Shown piece by piece: positions 35,913 to 45,015 of a stretch of 64,000 nucleotides of DNA. The first letter of the stretch is position 1; every line of letters starts with the position of its first letter. Source of the stretch: Rhizobium tumorigenes (GTDB lineage Bacteria > Pseudomonadota > Alphaproteobacteria > Rhizobiales > Rhizobiaceae); the NCBI RefSeq assembly GCF_003240565.2, contig NZ_CP117255.1, positions 62,001-126,000 on the forward strand. The letters are read 5' to 3'. The position numbers and the translations under genes are program-made. Under the pieces are notes generated by a model. It worked only from the letters and a program-made list of their open reading frames with translations. It was not told the DNA's origin and ran no database searches.

Positions 35913-37537
35913 GACTTGGCGCGGGCTTTCAGCGCGGCAACGAGACCGATGGTCGAGGAATCGTGGCCCTCGGCACTTTCCTTGCCTTCGACGACAGGCA
36001 GCAGGCCGGTCGCCAGTTCCTTGCCGAGCTCGACGCCCCACTGGTCGAAGGAGTTGATGCGGAACAGCACGCCTTCGACGAAGACGCGGTGTTCGTAGAG
36101 CGCGATCAGCCGGCCGAGCGCAAACGGCGTCAGCTGGTCGTAGACGAAGGTGATCGACGGACGATTGCCGGTAAAGACGCGGTGCGGCGCGATGAAGTCG
36201 GCCTTCTTGTCCTCCATGCCCTTGTCGGTCAGCTGCTTCTTGGCTTCCTCGAACGTGCGGCCCTTCATCAGCGCTTCCGACTGGGCAAGAACGTTGGCGA
36301 TCAGCAGCTGGTGCTGGTGGCGCAGTTCCGGCTCGAAGGAGTTGGCGGCAATCATGAACTCCGCCGGGATGACGCTCGTGCCCTGATGGATCAGCTGGTA
36401 GAAAGCGTGCTGGCCGTTGGTCCCAGGCTCGCCCCAGACGACCGGGCCGGAATTGCCCTCGACCGGGGTGCCGTCGATGGTGACGCCCTTGCCGTTCGAT
36501 TCCATGTCAAGCTGCTGCAAGTAGGCCGGAAAACGCGACAGGCGCTGGTCATAGGGAAGGATGGCGCGCGTCGCATAGCCGAGCACATTGCGGTCGTAGT
36601 ATCCAATGAGGCCCAGCAGCACCGGCAGGTTCTTCTCGATCGGTGCCGTGCGGAAATGGTTGTCCATCGCATGCGCGCCATCGAGAAACTTGCCGAAATT
36701 TTCAGGACCGACGGCAATCATCAGCGGCAGGCCGATGGCCGACCAGATCGAGTAGCGTCCGCCAACCCAGTCCCAGAAGCCGAAGACGCGGGCGCTGTCG
36801 ATGCCAAAGGTCGCGACCTTGTCGAGCGCTGTCGAGACTGCGCAGAAGTGATGCTCCACGGCCGCTTCGCCGAGTGCCTTGGAAATGAAGTCGCGCGCGG
36901 TCTGCGCATTGGTCATCGTCTCGATGGTCGTGAAGGTCTTCGAGGCGACGATGAACAGCGTGGTTTCCGGCTGAACCAGTTTCAGGATGTCGGCGATATG
37001 GGCGCTGTCGATGTTGGAGACGAAATGCGATTTCGGGCCATCGTGGAAAGGCGCCAGCGCCAGCGTCGCCATGACCGGGCCGAGGTCCGAGCCGCCGATG
37101 CCGATGTTGATGACGTCGGTGATCGCCTTGCCGGTAGCGCCCTTGATGGTGCCGGAGCGGATACCGTCGGCAAACTTGCCCATCGCTGCCAGCACGCCGT
37201 TGACGTCAGGCATGACATCCTTGCCGTCGACCATCACCGGCGTGTTCGAGCGGTTACGGAGCGCGGTGTGCAGCACGGCGCGTCCCTCGGTGAAATTGAT
37301 CGGCGCGCCCGAAAACATCTCGTCGCGCTTTTTCTCGACGCCACCCTCTGCGGCAAGCTTCAGCAGCAGCGCCATAATCTCGTCGTTGACCGCCGTCTTG
37401 GAGTAATCCATCAGCAGGTCGTCCAGCGAAGCGGTGTAGCGGGAGAAACGGCCGCTATCGGCGGCGAATGCCGCGCGAATGTCGGTGGCATTGGTGGCCG
37501 CAGCCGTGCTCTTCAATTGTTCGACGATCGCTTGCAT
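35909..37537 (-). CDS. pgi: Glucose-6-phosphate isomerase
   Basis: Interconverts glucose 6-phosphate and fructose 6-phosphate; 542 aa, normal length. Signatures include [16 protein letters not shown] (phosphate site), [32 protein letters not shown] (PGI signature) and the C-terminal [15 protein letters not shown]. Start [11 protein letters not shown] has AAGGAGCTTCC upstream. Serves sugar entry with frk and frc. Confidence 0.97.
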   Translation of the reverse strand: MQAIVEQLKSTAAATNATDIRAAFAADSGRFSRYTASLDDLLMDYSKTAVNDEIMALLLKLAAEGGVEKKRDEMFSGAPINFTEGRAVLHTALRNRSNTPVMVDGKDVMPDVNGVLAAMGKFADGIRSGTIKGATGKAITDVINIGIGGSDLGPVMATLALAPFHDGPKSHFVSNIDSAHIADILKLVQPETTLFIVASKTFTTIETMTNAQTARDFISKALGEAAVEHHFCAVSTALDKVATFGIDSARVFGFWDWVGGRYSIWSAIGLPLMIAVGPENFGKFLDGAHAMDNHFRTAPIEKNLPVLLGLIGYYDRNVLGYATRAILPYDQRLSRFPAYLQQLDMESNGKGVTIDGTPVEGNSGPVVWGEPGTNGQHAFYQLIHQGTSVIPAEFMIAANSFEPELRHQHQLLIANVLAQSEALMKGRTFEEAKKQLTDKGMEDKKADFIAPHRVFTGNRPSITFVYDQLTPFALGRLIALYEHRVFVEGVLFRINSFDQWGVELGKELATGLLPVVEGKESAEGHDSSTIGLVAALKARAKS

Positions 37538-37622
37538 GGGAAGCTCCTTAGGGGTTCGGAGAAGGTCGCGGAAACTATTCGCTTTGTGATGCCTAAATCA
37601 AGTTGGGTCACAAACTATTCGT

Positions 37623-37807
37623 AAAAAAGCGGAGAGGGGCCGGACTTGAAGAGCAAGCTCTTCCGGGATATATTGATGGAGTGACAGGCGGAGTTAGCGC
37701 TCCGCCTGCCTTCGCTAAGTTTTAATGAATGCGACCCGGACGGTCACTGACCAGCTCGTCCGGGTCTTTCTCACAACAAGCGTAATGCTAAGCGGCAAGA
37801 ACCACAT
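37623..37807 (-). other. Structured intergenic RNA region between pgi and fadD
   Basis: Three hairpins lie within 120 bp: GACCCGGACG/CGTCCGGGTC (37733-37766), CAGGCGGAG/CTCCGCCTG (37685-37708) and GAAGAGC/GCTCTTC (37648-37663). On the minus strand the series ends at six T (37623-37628). On the plus strand the first hairpin is followed by TTTCTC. A minus-strand small ORF starts at 37807. The region may encode a small RNA, a short mRNA or both. Positions 37820-37957 hold another perfect hairpin (GGCCCATC/GATGGGCC, about 37854-37875) and no gene. Confidence 0.5.
37715..37807 (-). CDS. Candidate 30-residue small protein
   Basis: ATG at 37807 with a near-perfect Shine-Dalgarno, CGGAGGTGAT, at 37811-37820. 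The product begins MWFLPLSITLVVRK and ends VRVAFIKT: a short hydrophobic N-terminus followed by basic and Thr/Trp/Val residues. The strongest hairpin of the region lies inside the coding part. I know no family. The quality of the ribosome site is the main argument; without conservation data it could be chance. Confidence 0.42.
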   Translation of the reverse strand: MWFLPLSITLVVRKTRTSWSVTVRVAFIKT

Positions 37808-37957
37808 CGCATCACCTCCGTTTCAAAAGCAAGGCTCTCGCCAAAGTCGGTGCGGCCCATCCTCACCGATGGGCCGGCTGGTCGCGGCCCCTACTACTTC
37901 TGCCTTGAAACAGGGTGATACAACCACTCTTTCTGGTTGCTTTCAATTGAAGTATTT

Positions 37958-39652
37958 CTACCCCCGCAATTCCTTCCGCAAGATCTTGCCGACATTCGAT
38001 TTCGGCAGTTCGTTGCGGAATTCGATGAAGCGTGGGCGTTTGTAATTGGTGAGGTACTGGGCGCAGTGGGCCCTGATGTCAGCCTCGGTGAGTGCGGGAT
38101 CGCGGCGGACCACGAAGAGCTTGACGGCCTCGCCGGAATGTTCGTCTGCTACGCCGACTGCAGCCGCCTCGACGATCCCTGCATGCATCGCGGCGACTTC
38201 CTCGATCTCGTTGGGATAGACGTTGAAGCCCGAAACGAGGATCATGTCCTTCTTGCGATCGACGATCTTGGTATAGCCGCTAGGATCCATGAAACCCATG
38301 TCGCCGGAACGAAAATAGCCATCCGGCGTCATCGCCCGCGCAGTCTCTTCCGGCTGCATCCAGTAGCCGGCCATCACCTGCGGTCCGCGGATGCAGATTT
38401 CGCCGACGGTGCCGAGCGGCAGCGAGTGGCCTTCGTCGTCGCGGATATCGATATCGGTCGATGACAGCGGCAGGCCTATGGTGCCTGAAAATTGTGTGCT
38501 GTCGAAACGGTTGGCGCTGGCCACCGGAGAGGTCTCGGAGAGCCCGTAGCCCTCGGTGATCCAGGCGCTAGTCAGCGTATGCCAGCGCTCCGCGATCGGC
38601 CGCTGCACCGCCATGCCGCCGGCAAGCGTGCTCACCTGCGACAGGTCCAGCTTGCCGAAATCCGGATTGTTCATCAGCGCATTCAGAAGCGTGTTCAAAG
38701 CCGGGAAGATGTCGACGCGATGCTTGCCCAGTTCCTTGATGAAGCCCGGGATGTCCCTTGGATTGGCGATCAGCACGTTGTGTGCGCCAAGCGATACACC
38801 CATCAGGCAATTCACCGTCAGCGCGAAGATATGGTACAGGGGCAGGGCGCAGACGAAGGTCAGGATCTCCGGCCGTGGCTTGGAAATATACGCCGAGTTT
38901 AGCCACAGCTGCAGCTGAAGCTGGTTCGCGAGTAGATTGGCGTGGGTGAGCGTCGCAGCCTTTGCAGTACCAGTCGTCCCGCCGGTGTATTGCAGGAACG
39001 CAGTGTCGCCTTGCGTCAGTGCCGCCGGTTCCAGCTTCAAACCTTCGCCTTCGGCCAACACCTTCGAAAACGCTATGTGGGAAGGGATGGACCAGGCCGG
39101 CACCAGCTTCTTGACATGTCGGACGATGAAATTGACGATGTGACCCTTGAGGCCGATCATCTCTCCGAACGAGCTGACGACCACATGGCGAAGCGCGGTG
39201 CGATCCAGCACTTGCTCCACAGTATGGGCAAAATTTTCCAGCACAAAAATGGCCTTGGCGCCGCAGTCGCGCAGCTGATGCTCAAGTTCGCGAGGTGTGT
39301 AGAGTGGGTTGACGTTGACGACGATAAGCCCCGCCCGCAGGATACCGAAGGTCGCGACCGGGTTCTGCAGCACGTTCGGCATCATCACGGCGACGCGGTC
39401 GCCTTTGACAAACCCACGGCTCTGAAGCCATGCGGCGATCTTGCGTGTCTGCCGCTCCATCTCGCCATAGGTCATCGCCCGTCCCATGCTGGTGAAGGCG
39501 GGACGGGTGGCGTATCGGGCGCAGCTGTCCTCGAAAAGTTCGCTCAGCGACTGATGCTCAAGTGGCGGCAGGTCTGCCGGCACGCAATCAGGATAGGACG
39601 CTAGCCAGATCCGATCCTGTGCCGGTCCGGTGTACGTGGGCGCCTCGCTCAT
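37958..39652 (-). CDS. fadD: Long-chain fatty-acid-CoA ligase
   Basis: Activates fatty acids with ATP and CoA; peripheral inner-membrane enzyme, 564 aa. AMP-binding motif YTGGTTGTAKAATLTHANL, the A5 motif GYGLSETSPV and the FadD signature DGYFRSGDMGFMDPSGYTKIVDRKKDMI; the C-terminal catalytic Lys is in NVGKILR. The ATG at 39652 has GGGAGGAGAG upstream. In rhizobia FadD also affects surface motility. Monocistronic. Confidence 0.95.
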   Translation of the reverse strand: MSEAPTYTGPAQDRIWLASYPDCVPADLPPLEHQSLSELFEDSCARYATRPAFTSMGRAMTYGEMERQTRKIAAWLQSRGFVKGDRVAVMMPNVLQNPVATFGILRAGLIVVNVNPLYTPRELEHQLRDCGAKAIFVLENFAHTVEQVLDRTALRHVVVSSFGEMIGLKGHIVNFIVRHVKKLVPAWSIPSHIAFSKVLAEGEGLKLEPAALTQGDTAFLQYTGGTTGTAKAATLTHANLLANQLQLQLWLNSAYISKPRPEILTFVCALPLYHIFALTVNCLMGVSLGAHNVLIANPRDIPGFIKELGKHRVDIFPALNTLLNALMNNPDFGKLDLSQVSTLAGGMAVQRPIAERWHTLTSAWITEGYGLSETSPVASANRFDSTQFSGTIGLPLSSTDIDIRDDEGHSLPLGTVGEICIRGPQVMAGYWMQPEETARAMTPDGYFRSGDMGFMDPSGYTKIVDRKKDMILVSGFNVYPNEIEEVAAMHAGIVEAAAVGVADEHSGEAVKLFVVRRDPALTEADIRAHCAQYLTNYKRPRFIEFRNELPKSNVGKILRKELRG

Positions 39653-39845
39653 GCCACTCTCCTCCCGCAGCCCAACCGCTGCAGTGATTTCGCCGGTGGT
39701 TGTGGTGGAAGCCTCCCGCTGTCCACCACGCCGACGCCTGTCTCGCATGAAACTAGGCCGACTGTACGCCGGGGGTCAATCGCTGCCGTTGCATTGGCCG
39801 TGAAACTACAGCAGACCGGATAGGTCGGCTGAGGGGCACTTCATT

Positions 39846-40241
39846 TTACTGATACCGGCCATGACGCTGCAGCACCTCGATCTTGTACCCGTCCGGATCG
39901 GTCACGAAGAAAAACAGAGCGAGCAAGGTTCCGTCGCGATTGAGCTCGGTGATCTTGCCGGGGTTGAGGCCCAGTGCCGTGAAGCGTGCATGCTCCTCCT
40001 GGATGTCGTTGACCGACATCGCCAGGTGACCGTAGGCTTCGCCGATGGCATAGGGCTCGACACGCTGGAGGTTGATTGTCAGCTCCAGCTCGAAACCGGT
40101 CTCGCGATTGCTGAGATAGACCAGCGTGAACGTCTCGAACGCAATCCGATCGGCCACGTCTAGGCCGAAGGCTTTCTTGTAGAATTCGACCGACCTCGCT
40201 TCGTCGAGCACGCGGATCATCGAATGAATCATTTTCGCCAT
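39846..40241 (-). CDS. gloA: Lactoylglutathione lyase (glyoxalase I)
   Basis: VOC metalloenzyme that converts the methylglyoxal-glutathione adduct to S-lactoylglutathione; 131 aa. Metal-ligand pattern: His in MIHSMIRV, Glu in GFELELT, His in AYGHLAMSV and Glu in DGYKIEVLQ. KITELNRDGTLLALFFFVTDPDG is the typical glyoxalase I end. Start MAKMIHSMIRV; GGAGACC lies upstream. Confidence 0.88.
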   Translation of the reverse strand: MAKMIHSMIRVLDEARSVEFYKKAFGLDVADRIAFETFTLVYLSNRETGFELELTINLQRVEPYAIGEAYGHLAMSVNDIQEEHARFTALGLNPGKITELNRDGTLLALFFFVTDPDGYKIEVLQRHGRYQ

Positions 40242-40286
40242 GGCGGTCTCCTCGATGTGCTGAAATCGGCGAGCGGCCGGCAGGTT

Positions 40287-41036
40287 TTACGCCGTACGCA
40301 GGCCAGTTCGTCGGGCGAGCAGCCGTTCCAACTGCGCCATCGCATCATAGATCAATACGGCCATCAACCCGACGATCAGCCCACCCTGCAGGATAAAGGC
40401 GGTGTTGTCGGAAATCAGCCCGGCAATGATCACCTCGCCCAGCCCCTTGGCGGCGACAGTCGAGCCAATTGTTGCCGTACCGATGTTGATGACGGTCGCG
40501 ACCTTCAATCCTTCCAGTATGAGAGGCATGGCCAACGGCAGCTCGACCGAAAAAAGCCGTTGGCGCGGGCTCATGCCCATCCCGTCTGCGGCCTCAAGCA
40601 GGGATGCCGGTACTTGCTGCAGCCCGGCTACGGTATTCTCGAAGATCGGCAGCAGGCCATAGAGGAAGAGCGCGATCAGTGTCGGCGCCATCCCGAAGCC
40701 GGTCGCCGGCACCGCCAGAGCCAGCACGGCGACGGGCGGAAAGGTCTGGCCGGCATTAGCGATGGCCCGCGTCAGCGGCAGGAAGTCGGCGCCGCTCGCC
40801 CGCGTCACGAATATGCCGCCTAGAACGGCCAGTAGCGCGCTGCCGGCAATGGAGATCGCCACAAGCTCGAGGTGGTTGGCTGCCAGCAGTGCCAGACTGT
40901 TCTGCGTATAGACCGGCGGCGCGCCGTAGTTGGTGAGCGGCACCAGCAGGAAGGTCAACCACTCCGTCCTGAACAGCAGGATGAGAAGAAGCGCCAGCGC
41001 GGCAAGCCTGAAGAGGTTGGCGACGAAGAGCCTCAT
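40287..41036 (-). CDS. yehW: Osmoprotectant ABC transporter permease (YehW-like)
   Basis: Inner-membrane permease of the BPD_transp_1 family, 249 aa, six hydrophobic segments. The EAA loop is around LLEAADGMGMSPRQRLFSVELPLAMPLI. Overlaps the ATPase gene by 4 bp. Last gene of the operon osmF-yehY-yehX-yehW, the same order as in E. coli. Substrate, probably a betaine or related osmolyte, is inferred. Confidence 0.85.
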   Translation of the reverse strand: MRLFVANLFRLAALALLLILLFRTEWLTFLLVPLTNYGAPPVYTQNSLALLAANHLELVAISIAGSALLAVLGGIFVTRASGADFLPLTRAIANAGQTFPPVAVLALAVPATGFGMAPTLIALFLYGLLPIFENTVAGLQQVPASLLEAADGMGMSPRQRLFSVELPLAMPLILEGLKVATVINIGTATIGSTVAAKGLGEVIIAGLISDNTAFILQGGLIVGLMAVLIYDAMAQLERLLARRTGLRTA

Positions 41037-41971
41037 GCGCGCTTGCCCAATTGTAGCAGTCGCTGCATCGAGATCGAGCCTACCGGGTTCTCGTTCTCGT
41101 CGCGGATGGAAGCCTCGTCTATCCCCTGCCAGATCATTTCCGACAGCGCGTCGCGCAAGTTCAGGGTCTCCGGAAGGTCAAAGCCAAGACCTGCCTTTGC
41201 CGGCTCCATGCCGGCTTTCAACGGCAGCATGGCCATCAGCTTCAATGCCTTGTCGGAAGTCCCGGTGAGTTGCTCCACGAAGCTGTCGGCTGGCTCGGTC
41301 AGAATAGTCTCGGGCGAGGCGCACTGCAGCAGCTTGCCTTCGCTCATCACTGCGATGCGGTCGCCAAGGTGGAAGGCTTCGTCCATATCGTGGGTGACAA
41401 GAATGATGGTCGTGCCAAATTGTTTCTGGATCGCCAGCAGATCGTCCTGGGCCTTGCCGCGGATGACGGGGTCGAGAGCTCCGAACGGCTCGTCCATCAG
41501 CAGCACCTCCGGTTCTGCCGCAAGAGCGCGGGCGACGCCGACGCGCTGCTGCTGGCCGCCCGACAGCTGATGCGGATATTTGCCGGCGAAGATCGCTGCG
41601 TCCAGGCGGAACAGCGACAGCAGTTCCTCTACCCGGCGATCGATGCGCGGCTTGTCCCAGCCAAGCAACTGCGGCACGGTCGCGATGTTCTGAGCCACCG
41701 TGCGATGGGGAAACAGACCGTGGCCTTGAATGGCGTAACCGATCCGCCGCCTAAGTTCGGTCACCGGCACGGTAACGATATCCCTGCCGCCAACCAGGAT
41801 CTGGCCGCTTGTCATCGGCACCAGCCGGTTCACCATCCGCAGCAGTGTCGATTTGCCTGAGCCGGAGGTGCCGACGACGACGGTCACCGAGCCCTTGGTG
41901 ACCGTCATGCTGACATCGTCGACAACAGTGGCGTCGCCATATTGCTTCGTCACGTCGCGAAATTCGATCAT
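41033..41971 (-). CDS. yehX: Osmoprotectant ABC transporter ATP-binding protein (YehX-like)
   Basis: ABC ATPase of the OpuCA/ProV family, about 312 aa. Walker A GTSGSGKST, signature LSGGQQQRVGVARAL, Walker B LLMDEPFGALD. The C-terminal extension ends in a single short regulatory segment rather than two clear CBS domains. The ATG at 41971 (MIEFRDVTK) has CAGGAAACG upstream; an in-frame ATG at 42001 overlaps the stop of the preceding permease (ATGA) and is a possible alternative start. Confidence 0.87.
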   Translation of the reverse strand: MIEFRDVTKQYGDATVVDDVSMTVTKGSVTVVVGTSGSGKSTLLRMVNRLVPMTSGQILVGGRDIVTVPVTELRRRIGYAIQGHGLFPHRTVAQNIATVPQLLGWDKPRIDRRVEELLSLFRLDAAIFAGKYPHQLSGGQQQRVGVARALAAEPEVLLMDEPFGALDPVIRGKAQDDLLAIQKQFGTTIILVTHDMDEAFHLGDRIAVMSEGKLLQCASPETILTEPADSFVEQLTGTSDKALKLMAMLPLKAGMEPAKAGLGFDLPETLNLRDALSEMIWQGIDEASIRDENENPVGSISMQRLLQLGKRA

Positions 41972-41997
41972 CGTTTCCTGCTGTATCCCGGTCGAAT

Positions 41998-43164
41998 TCA
42001 TGCGCGGCGTCCCCGGATGGTGTCGATGACGGCGTCGAGAACGACAGCCGATGAAAATGCCAGAAATACGGTCGGTACGGCGCCGAGCAGCACCAGATCC
42101 ATCGCGGTCTGGCCCAGTCCCTGGAAGATGAACAGTCCGAAACCGCCGCCGCCGATAAGCGCTGCCACGGTCACCAGTCCGATTGCCTGGACCAGAACGA
42201 TGCGGATGCCGGTGAGGATGACGGGAAAGGCAAGCGGCAGGTCGATGCGGAACAGGATCTGCAGCCGCGTTAGTCCCATGCCTGCTGCCGCATCGCGCAC
42301 GGCTGGATCGACTCCCTCGAGGCCAACGACCGTATTGGCGACAACCGGCAGCAACGAATAGAGGATCAGCGCGATCAGCGCCGGCGCGGCACCGATACCG
42401 CGGATGCCGAGATCAGCGGCGCCAGGCACGTGGGTTGCGATGTAGCCGAGCGGCAGCATCAGCAACCCGAACAGGGCGAGGCTGGGGATGGTCTGTACCA
42501 TGCTCAGCACCTGAAGCACGATTGCCCTCAGCCTCGGCACCCAGAAGCAGAGGATGCCGAGCGGCAAGGCGAGGAGGATGGCGATGATGACCGAACCGAA
42601 GGCGAGAAAAACATGGATTACTGCCTCGCCCCAGAACTGTTCGGAGCGAATAGCAAATTCCTTCATGATCGACAGGCTGTCGAGACTGCCGGAAAAGAGA
42701 AACGCCGCGAGGAGCGCCGCGTAGAACAGCAGCGATGCCACCCGCATCCAGGGCGTGAGCTGCAGCTTCACCAGCGCGTCCGAAATAACCAGCCCCACCA
42801 CGGCGAGAAGCACCCAGAACGTGCCGCCAGGCGTGATGCGAGCAGACGCGCTGCCAATAGGCGTGGAAGCAGTCGATACAAGGCCGATGGCAAGCAGCAG
42901 GGTGGCAAGGCAGAATGTCGCGATTACAAGGCGCAGGGGTGCATTTCGGACAAACACGGCGGCAAGTCCGGTGCCCAGCAGCAATACCAGCAGCGCCAGC
43001 ACGACGGGCTGACCAAGAAGCTGAGTTAGGGCCAGCGGCTTGCCCGCGGCAATCCGGTTGGCTTTGGCAATGATAAGCGGCATCGTTGCCGTTGCCAGAA
43101 GGCCGACGGTTACAAGTACAATGCCGAGACGATCCGCTCCACGGACCCTGTACCCATCATCCAT
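41998..43164 (-). CDS. yehY: Osmoprotectant ABC transporter permease (YehY-like)
   Basis: Permease of 388 aa, longer than its partner because of extra N-terminal TM segments (about residues 10-165) before the BPD_transp_1 core, the same layout as E. coli YehY. EAA loop near VRDAAAGMGLTRLQILFRIDLPLAFPVI. Separated from osmF by 72 bp containing a perfect 11-bp hairpin. Confidence 0.86.
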   Translation of the reverse strand: MDDGYRVRGADRLGIVLVTVGLLATATMPLIIAKANRIAAGKPLALTQLLGQPVVLALLVLLLGTGLAAVFVRNAPLRLVIATFCLATLLLAIGLVSTASTPIGSASARITPGGTFWVLLAVVGLVISDALVKLQLTPWMRVASLLFYAALLAAFLFSGSLDSLSIMKEFAIRSEQFWGEAVIHVFLAFGSVIIAILLALPLGILCFWVPRLRAIVLQVLSMVQTIPSLALFGLLMLPLGYIATHVPGAADLGIRGIGAAPALIALILYSLLPVVANTVVGLEGVDPAVRDAAAGMGLTRLQILFRIDLPLAFPVILTGIRIVLVQAIGLVTVAALIGGGGFGLFIFQGLGQTAMDLVLLGAVPTVFLAFSSAVVLDAVIDTIRGRRA

Positions 43165-43192
43165 CCACCGGCTCCAGACGTCGAAAACGAAC

Positions 43193-43221
43193 TATGGCCC
43201 CGCACAATGGGCGGGGCCATA
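43193..43221 (-). promoter_or_regulatory. Intercistronic hairpin after osmF
   Basis: TATGGCCCCGC and GCGGGGCCATA (11 bp perfect) with a 7-nt loop and no T-run. It sits between the binding-protein gene and the first permease gene, like the frcB-frcC hairpin. Confidence 0.7.
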
Positions 43222-43236
43222 GGAAAATGTCGATTG

Positions 43237-44145
43237 TTATTTCAGGAAGCCCTTGTCTTTCAGGTAGGACTGGGCAACCGCCTTGGCCGGCTCGCCGTCT
43301 ACCTGGATGCGGCCGTTGAGGGTCCGCAGTTCCTCGGCAGTCAGGCTCTTGAAGATCGGGGCTAGCACTTCTTCGATCTTCGGGTTGGCCTTCAAGACTG
43401 CCTCGCGGACAATGGGCGTCGGTGCATAGACCGGTTGCACCCCCTTGTCGTCTTCCATGACGGTGAGTTCTGCAGCCTCGATAGCACCGTCCGTGCCGTA
43501 GACCATGGCGGTGTTGACGCCATTGGTCTGGTCGGCGGCGGCCTTGATAGTGGCCGCTGTATCGCCGCCGGAGAGAACGATCGTCTGGTCAGGGCTGATC
43601 TTGAAGCCGTAGGTCGTCTGGAAGGCCGGAAGCGCTGCCGCTGAATTGACGAACTCTGAAGATGCCGCCAGCTTGACCTTGCCGCCACCCGAGATCCACT
43701 TGCCGAAATCCGACATGGTCTTCAGCTTGTTGGGGCTCGCCACGTCGTTGCGCACGGCCACCGCCCAGGTGTTGTTGGCAGGCGATGGTGTCAGCCAGAC
43801 GATCTTGTTGGCGTCGTAGTCGAGCTTCTTGGCAAGAGCGTAGCCAGCGTCGCTGCTCTTCCAGGCCGCGTCATCCGCTTTGTTGAAGAAAAAGCCTGCA
43901 TTGCCAGTGTATTCGGCATAGATGTCGATTTCGCCTGAGGTGATCGCCTTGCGCAGAACCGGCGTGGTGCCGAGCGCGATGCGGTCCTGCGCCTTGATTC
44001 CGGCAGCGTTCAGCGACAGCAGGATGATGTTGCCGAGCAGCGTGCCCTCGGTGTCGATCTTCGACGAGACGACGACATCTGCGGCACTGGCGCCGGTGGC
44101 GATGAAGGCCGCAAGCGAGGCGGCGACGGTAAGTGTTTTCAGCAT
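43237..44145 (-). CDS. osmF: Osmoprotectant ABC transporter substrate-binding protein (OsmF/YehZ-like)
   Basis: Periplasmic binding protein of the OpuAC family, 302 aa. Signal peptide residues 1-21 (ATGASA). VVSSKIDTEGTLLGNIILLSLNAAG is the typical N-terminal lobe, and IDIYAEYTGNAGFFF the conserved ligand-site region. First gene of the operon. The ATG at 44145 has AAAGGGAACATC upstream. Confidence 0.9.
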   Translation of the reverse strand: MLKTLTVAASLAAFIATGASAADVVVSSKIDTEGTLLGNIILLSLNAAGIKAQDRIALGTTPVLRKAITSGEIDIYAEYTGNAGFFFNKADDAAWKSSDAGYALAKKLDYDANKIVWLTPSPANNTWAVAVRNDVASPNKLKTMSDFGKWISGGGKVKLAASSEFVNSAAALPAFQTTYGFKISPDQTIVLSGGDTAATIKAAADQTNGVNTAMVYGTDGAIEAAELTVMEDDKGVQPVYAPTPIVREAVLKANPKIEEVLAPIFKSLTAEELRTLNGRIQVDGEPAKAVAQSYLKDKGFLK

Positions 44146-44574
44146 GATGTTCCCTTTACCCCAATGATCTCTGTCACGCCGCCAACGCTGACCGGATGGC
44201 GCATGCGTTACTGGCCGTCATTTCGTCCGATAGTCAGTTGCGATGAATTAGCGCTTGTCTACGAAATATCGATAGGACCCGCCTGCCAATTGCGACCAGC
44301 CAGACATTATCGCCGATGCCGCGGTAAAGGCGTGGAAATTCATGCTGAATTTTAGTCTGTGCGGCATTGTTTTTGCCAAACGTGCAAGCAACGTCGCTTC
44401 TTGGTTCCAGCAACCGCCAAAGTTGCAAGCTCGTCGGCTGCGCGGGGACCAATGATCGCAGCCGATATTTCTCCCGCGAAATGGGTTGTTTGTGACAGTA
44501 GAATGACGAAGATAACTCAGAAGTAATTTTTTATTGGTTCTGCACCTTAAAACGCGCAGTCGGAGAGTTGAAAA
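44146..44574. other. Divergent intergenic region
   Basis: This 429-bp stretch separates osmF and a small plus-strand gene. The part nearest 44500-44560 is AT-rich. I find no gene, tRNA or clear hairpin. Confidence 0.45.
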
Positions 44575-44934
44575 TTGGGCGAGAAGAAAAAAATTTATCA
44601 TGCGTTGGTTGATGGCGCGACCGCTGGTCTCAGCGACAAGGCACTCTATGAATTCGTGCAGAAGGAATGTGGCAAGACCAGCAGCAAGAAAATCGTGCGT
44701 GCTTCTTTGCTTGCCCTGAGCGATCCCGATCTGCGCGATGGCAACGTGTTGAATACGATCTACGCGCTGGCCATCAAGCATCGCCTGGACCAGGTGACGC
44801 CTGAGGATTCCGAAGAAACACATGAAGTGACCGTCGCTCCCTTGATCGCAACCAAGGATAAGGTAGAGCCTGCGCCAAAGCGCGTGCGTGCGAAGCGAAA
44901 GCCTGCCGCGGCTGAAGCCAGCCCCGAAGCCTGA
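44575..44934 (+). CDS. Small basic protein of unknown function
   Basis: The protein is 119 aa; family not recognised. Residues 1-75 look like a compact helical domain (KKIYHALVDGATAGLSDKALYEFVQKECG), and the C-terminal 35 residues are Lys/Arg/Pro/Ala/Glu-rich and probably unstructured. It starts with TTG at 44575, with GGAG 10 nt upstream; no ATG is available. A strong terminator follows, which supports a real transcript. The basic tail suggests nucleic-acid contact, as a guess. Confidence 0.65.
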   Translation: MGEKKKIYHALVDGATAGLSDKALYEFVQKECGKTSSKKIVRASLLALSDPDLRDGNVLNTIYALAIKHRLDQVTPEDSEETHEVTVAPLIATKDKVEPAPKRVRAKRKPAAAEASPEA

Positions 44935-44956
44935 ACTAATTTCTTATCCGCTTCTC

Positions 44957-44993
44957 CAGATAGCGCCCGCAGAAGGGCGCTATCTGCAATTTT
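44957..44993. terminator. Bidirectional terminator
   Basis: CAGATAGCGCCC (44957-44968) and GGGCGCTATCTG (44975-44986) form a perfect 12-bp stem with a 6-nt loop, then CAATTTT. It serves the small basic protein gene and probably also ppk2 on the other strand. Confidence 0.85.
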
Positions 44994-45015
44994 AAGTCGC
45001 TGCCGTCACGCTTCG

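Noticed and set aside
35963..37624. 553-codon plus-strand frame opposite pgi
   Set aside because: Shadow of pgi; no start context or domain.
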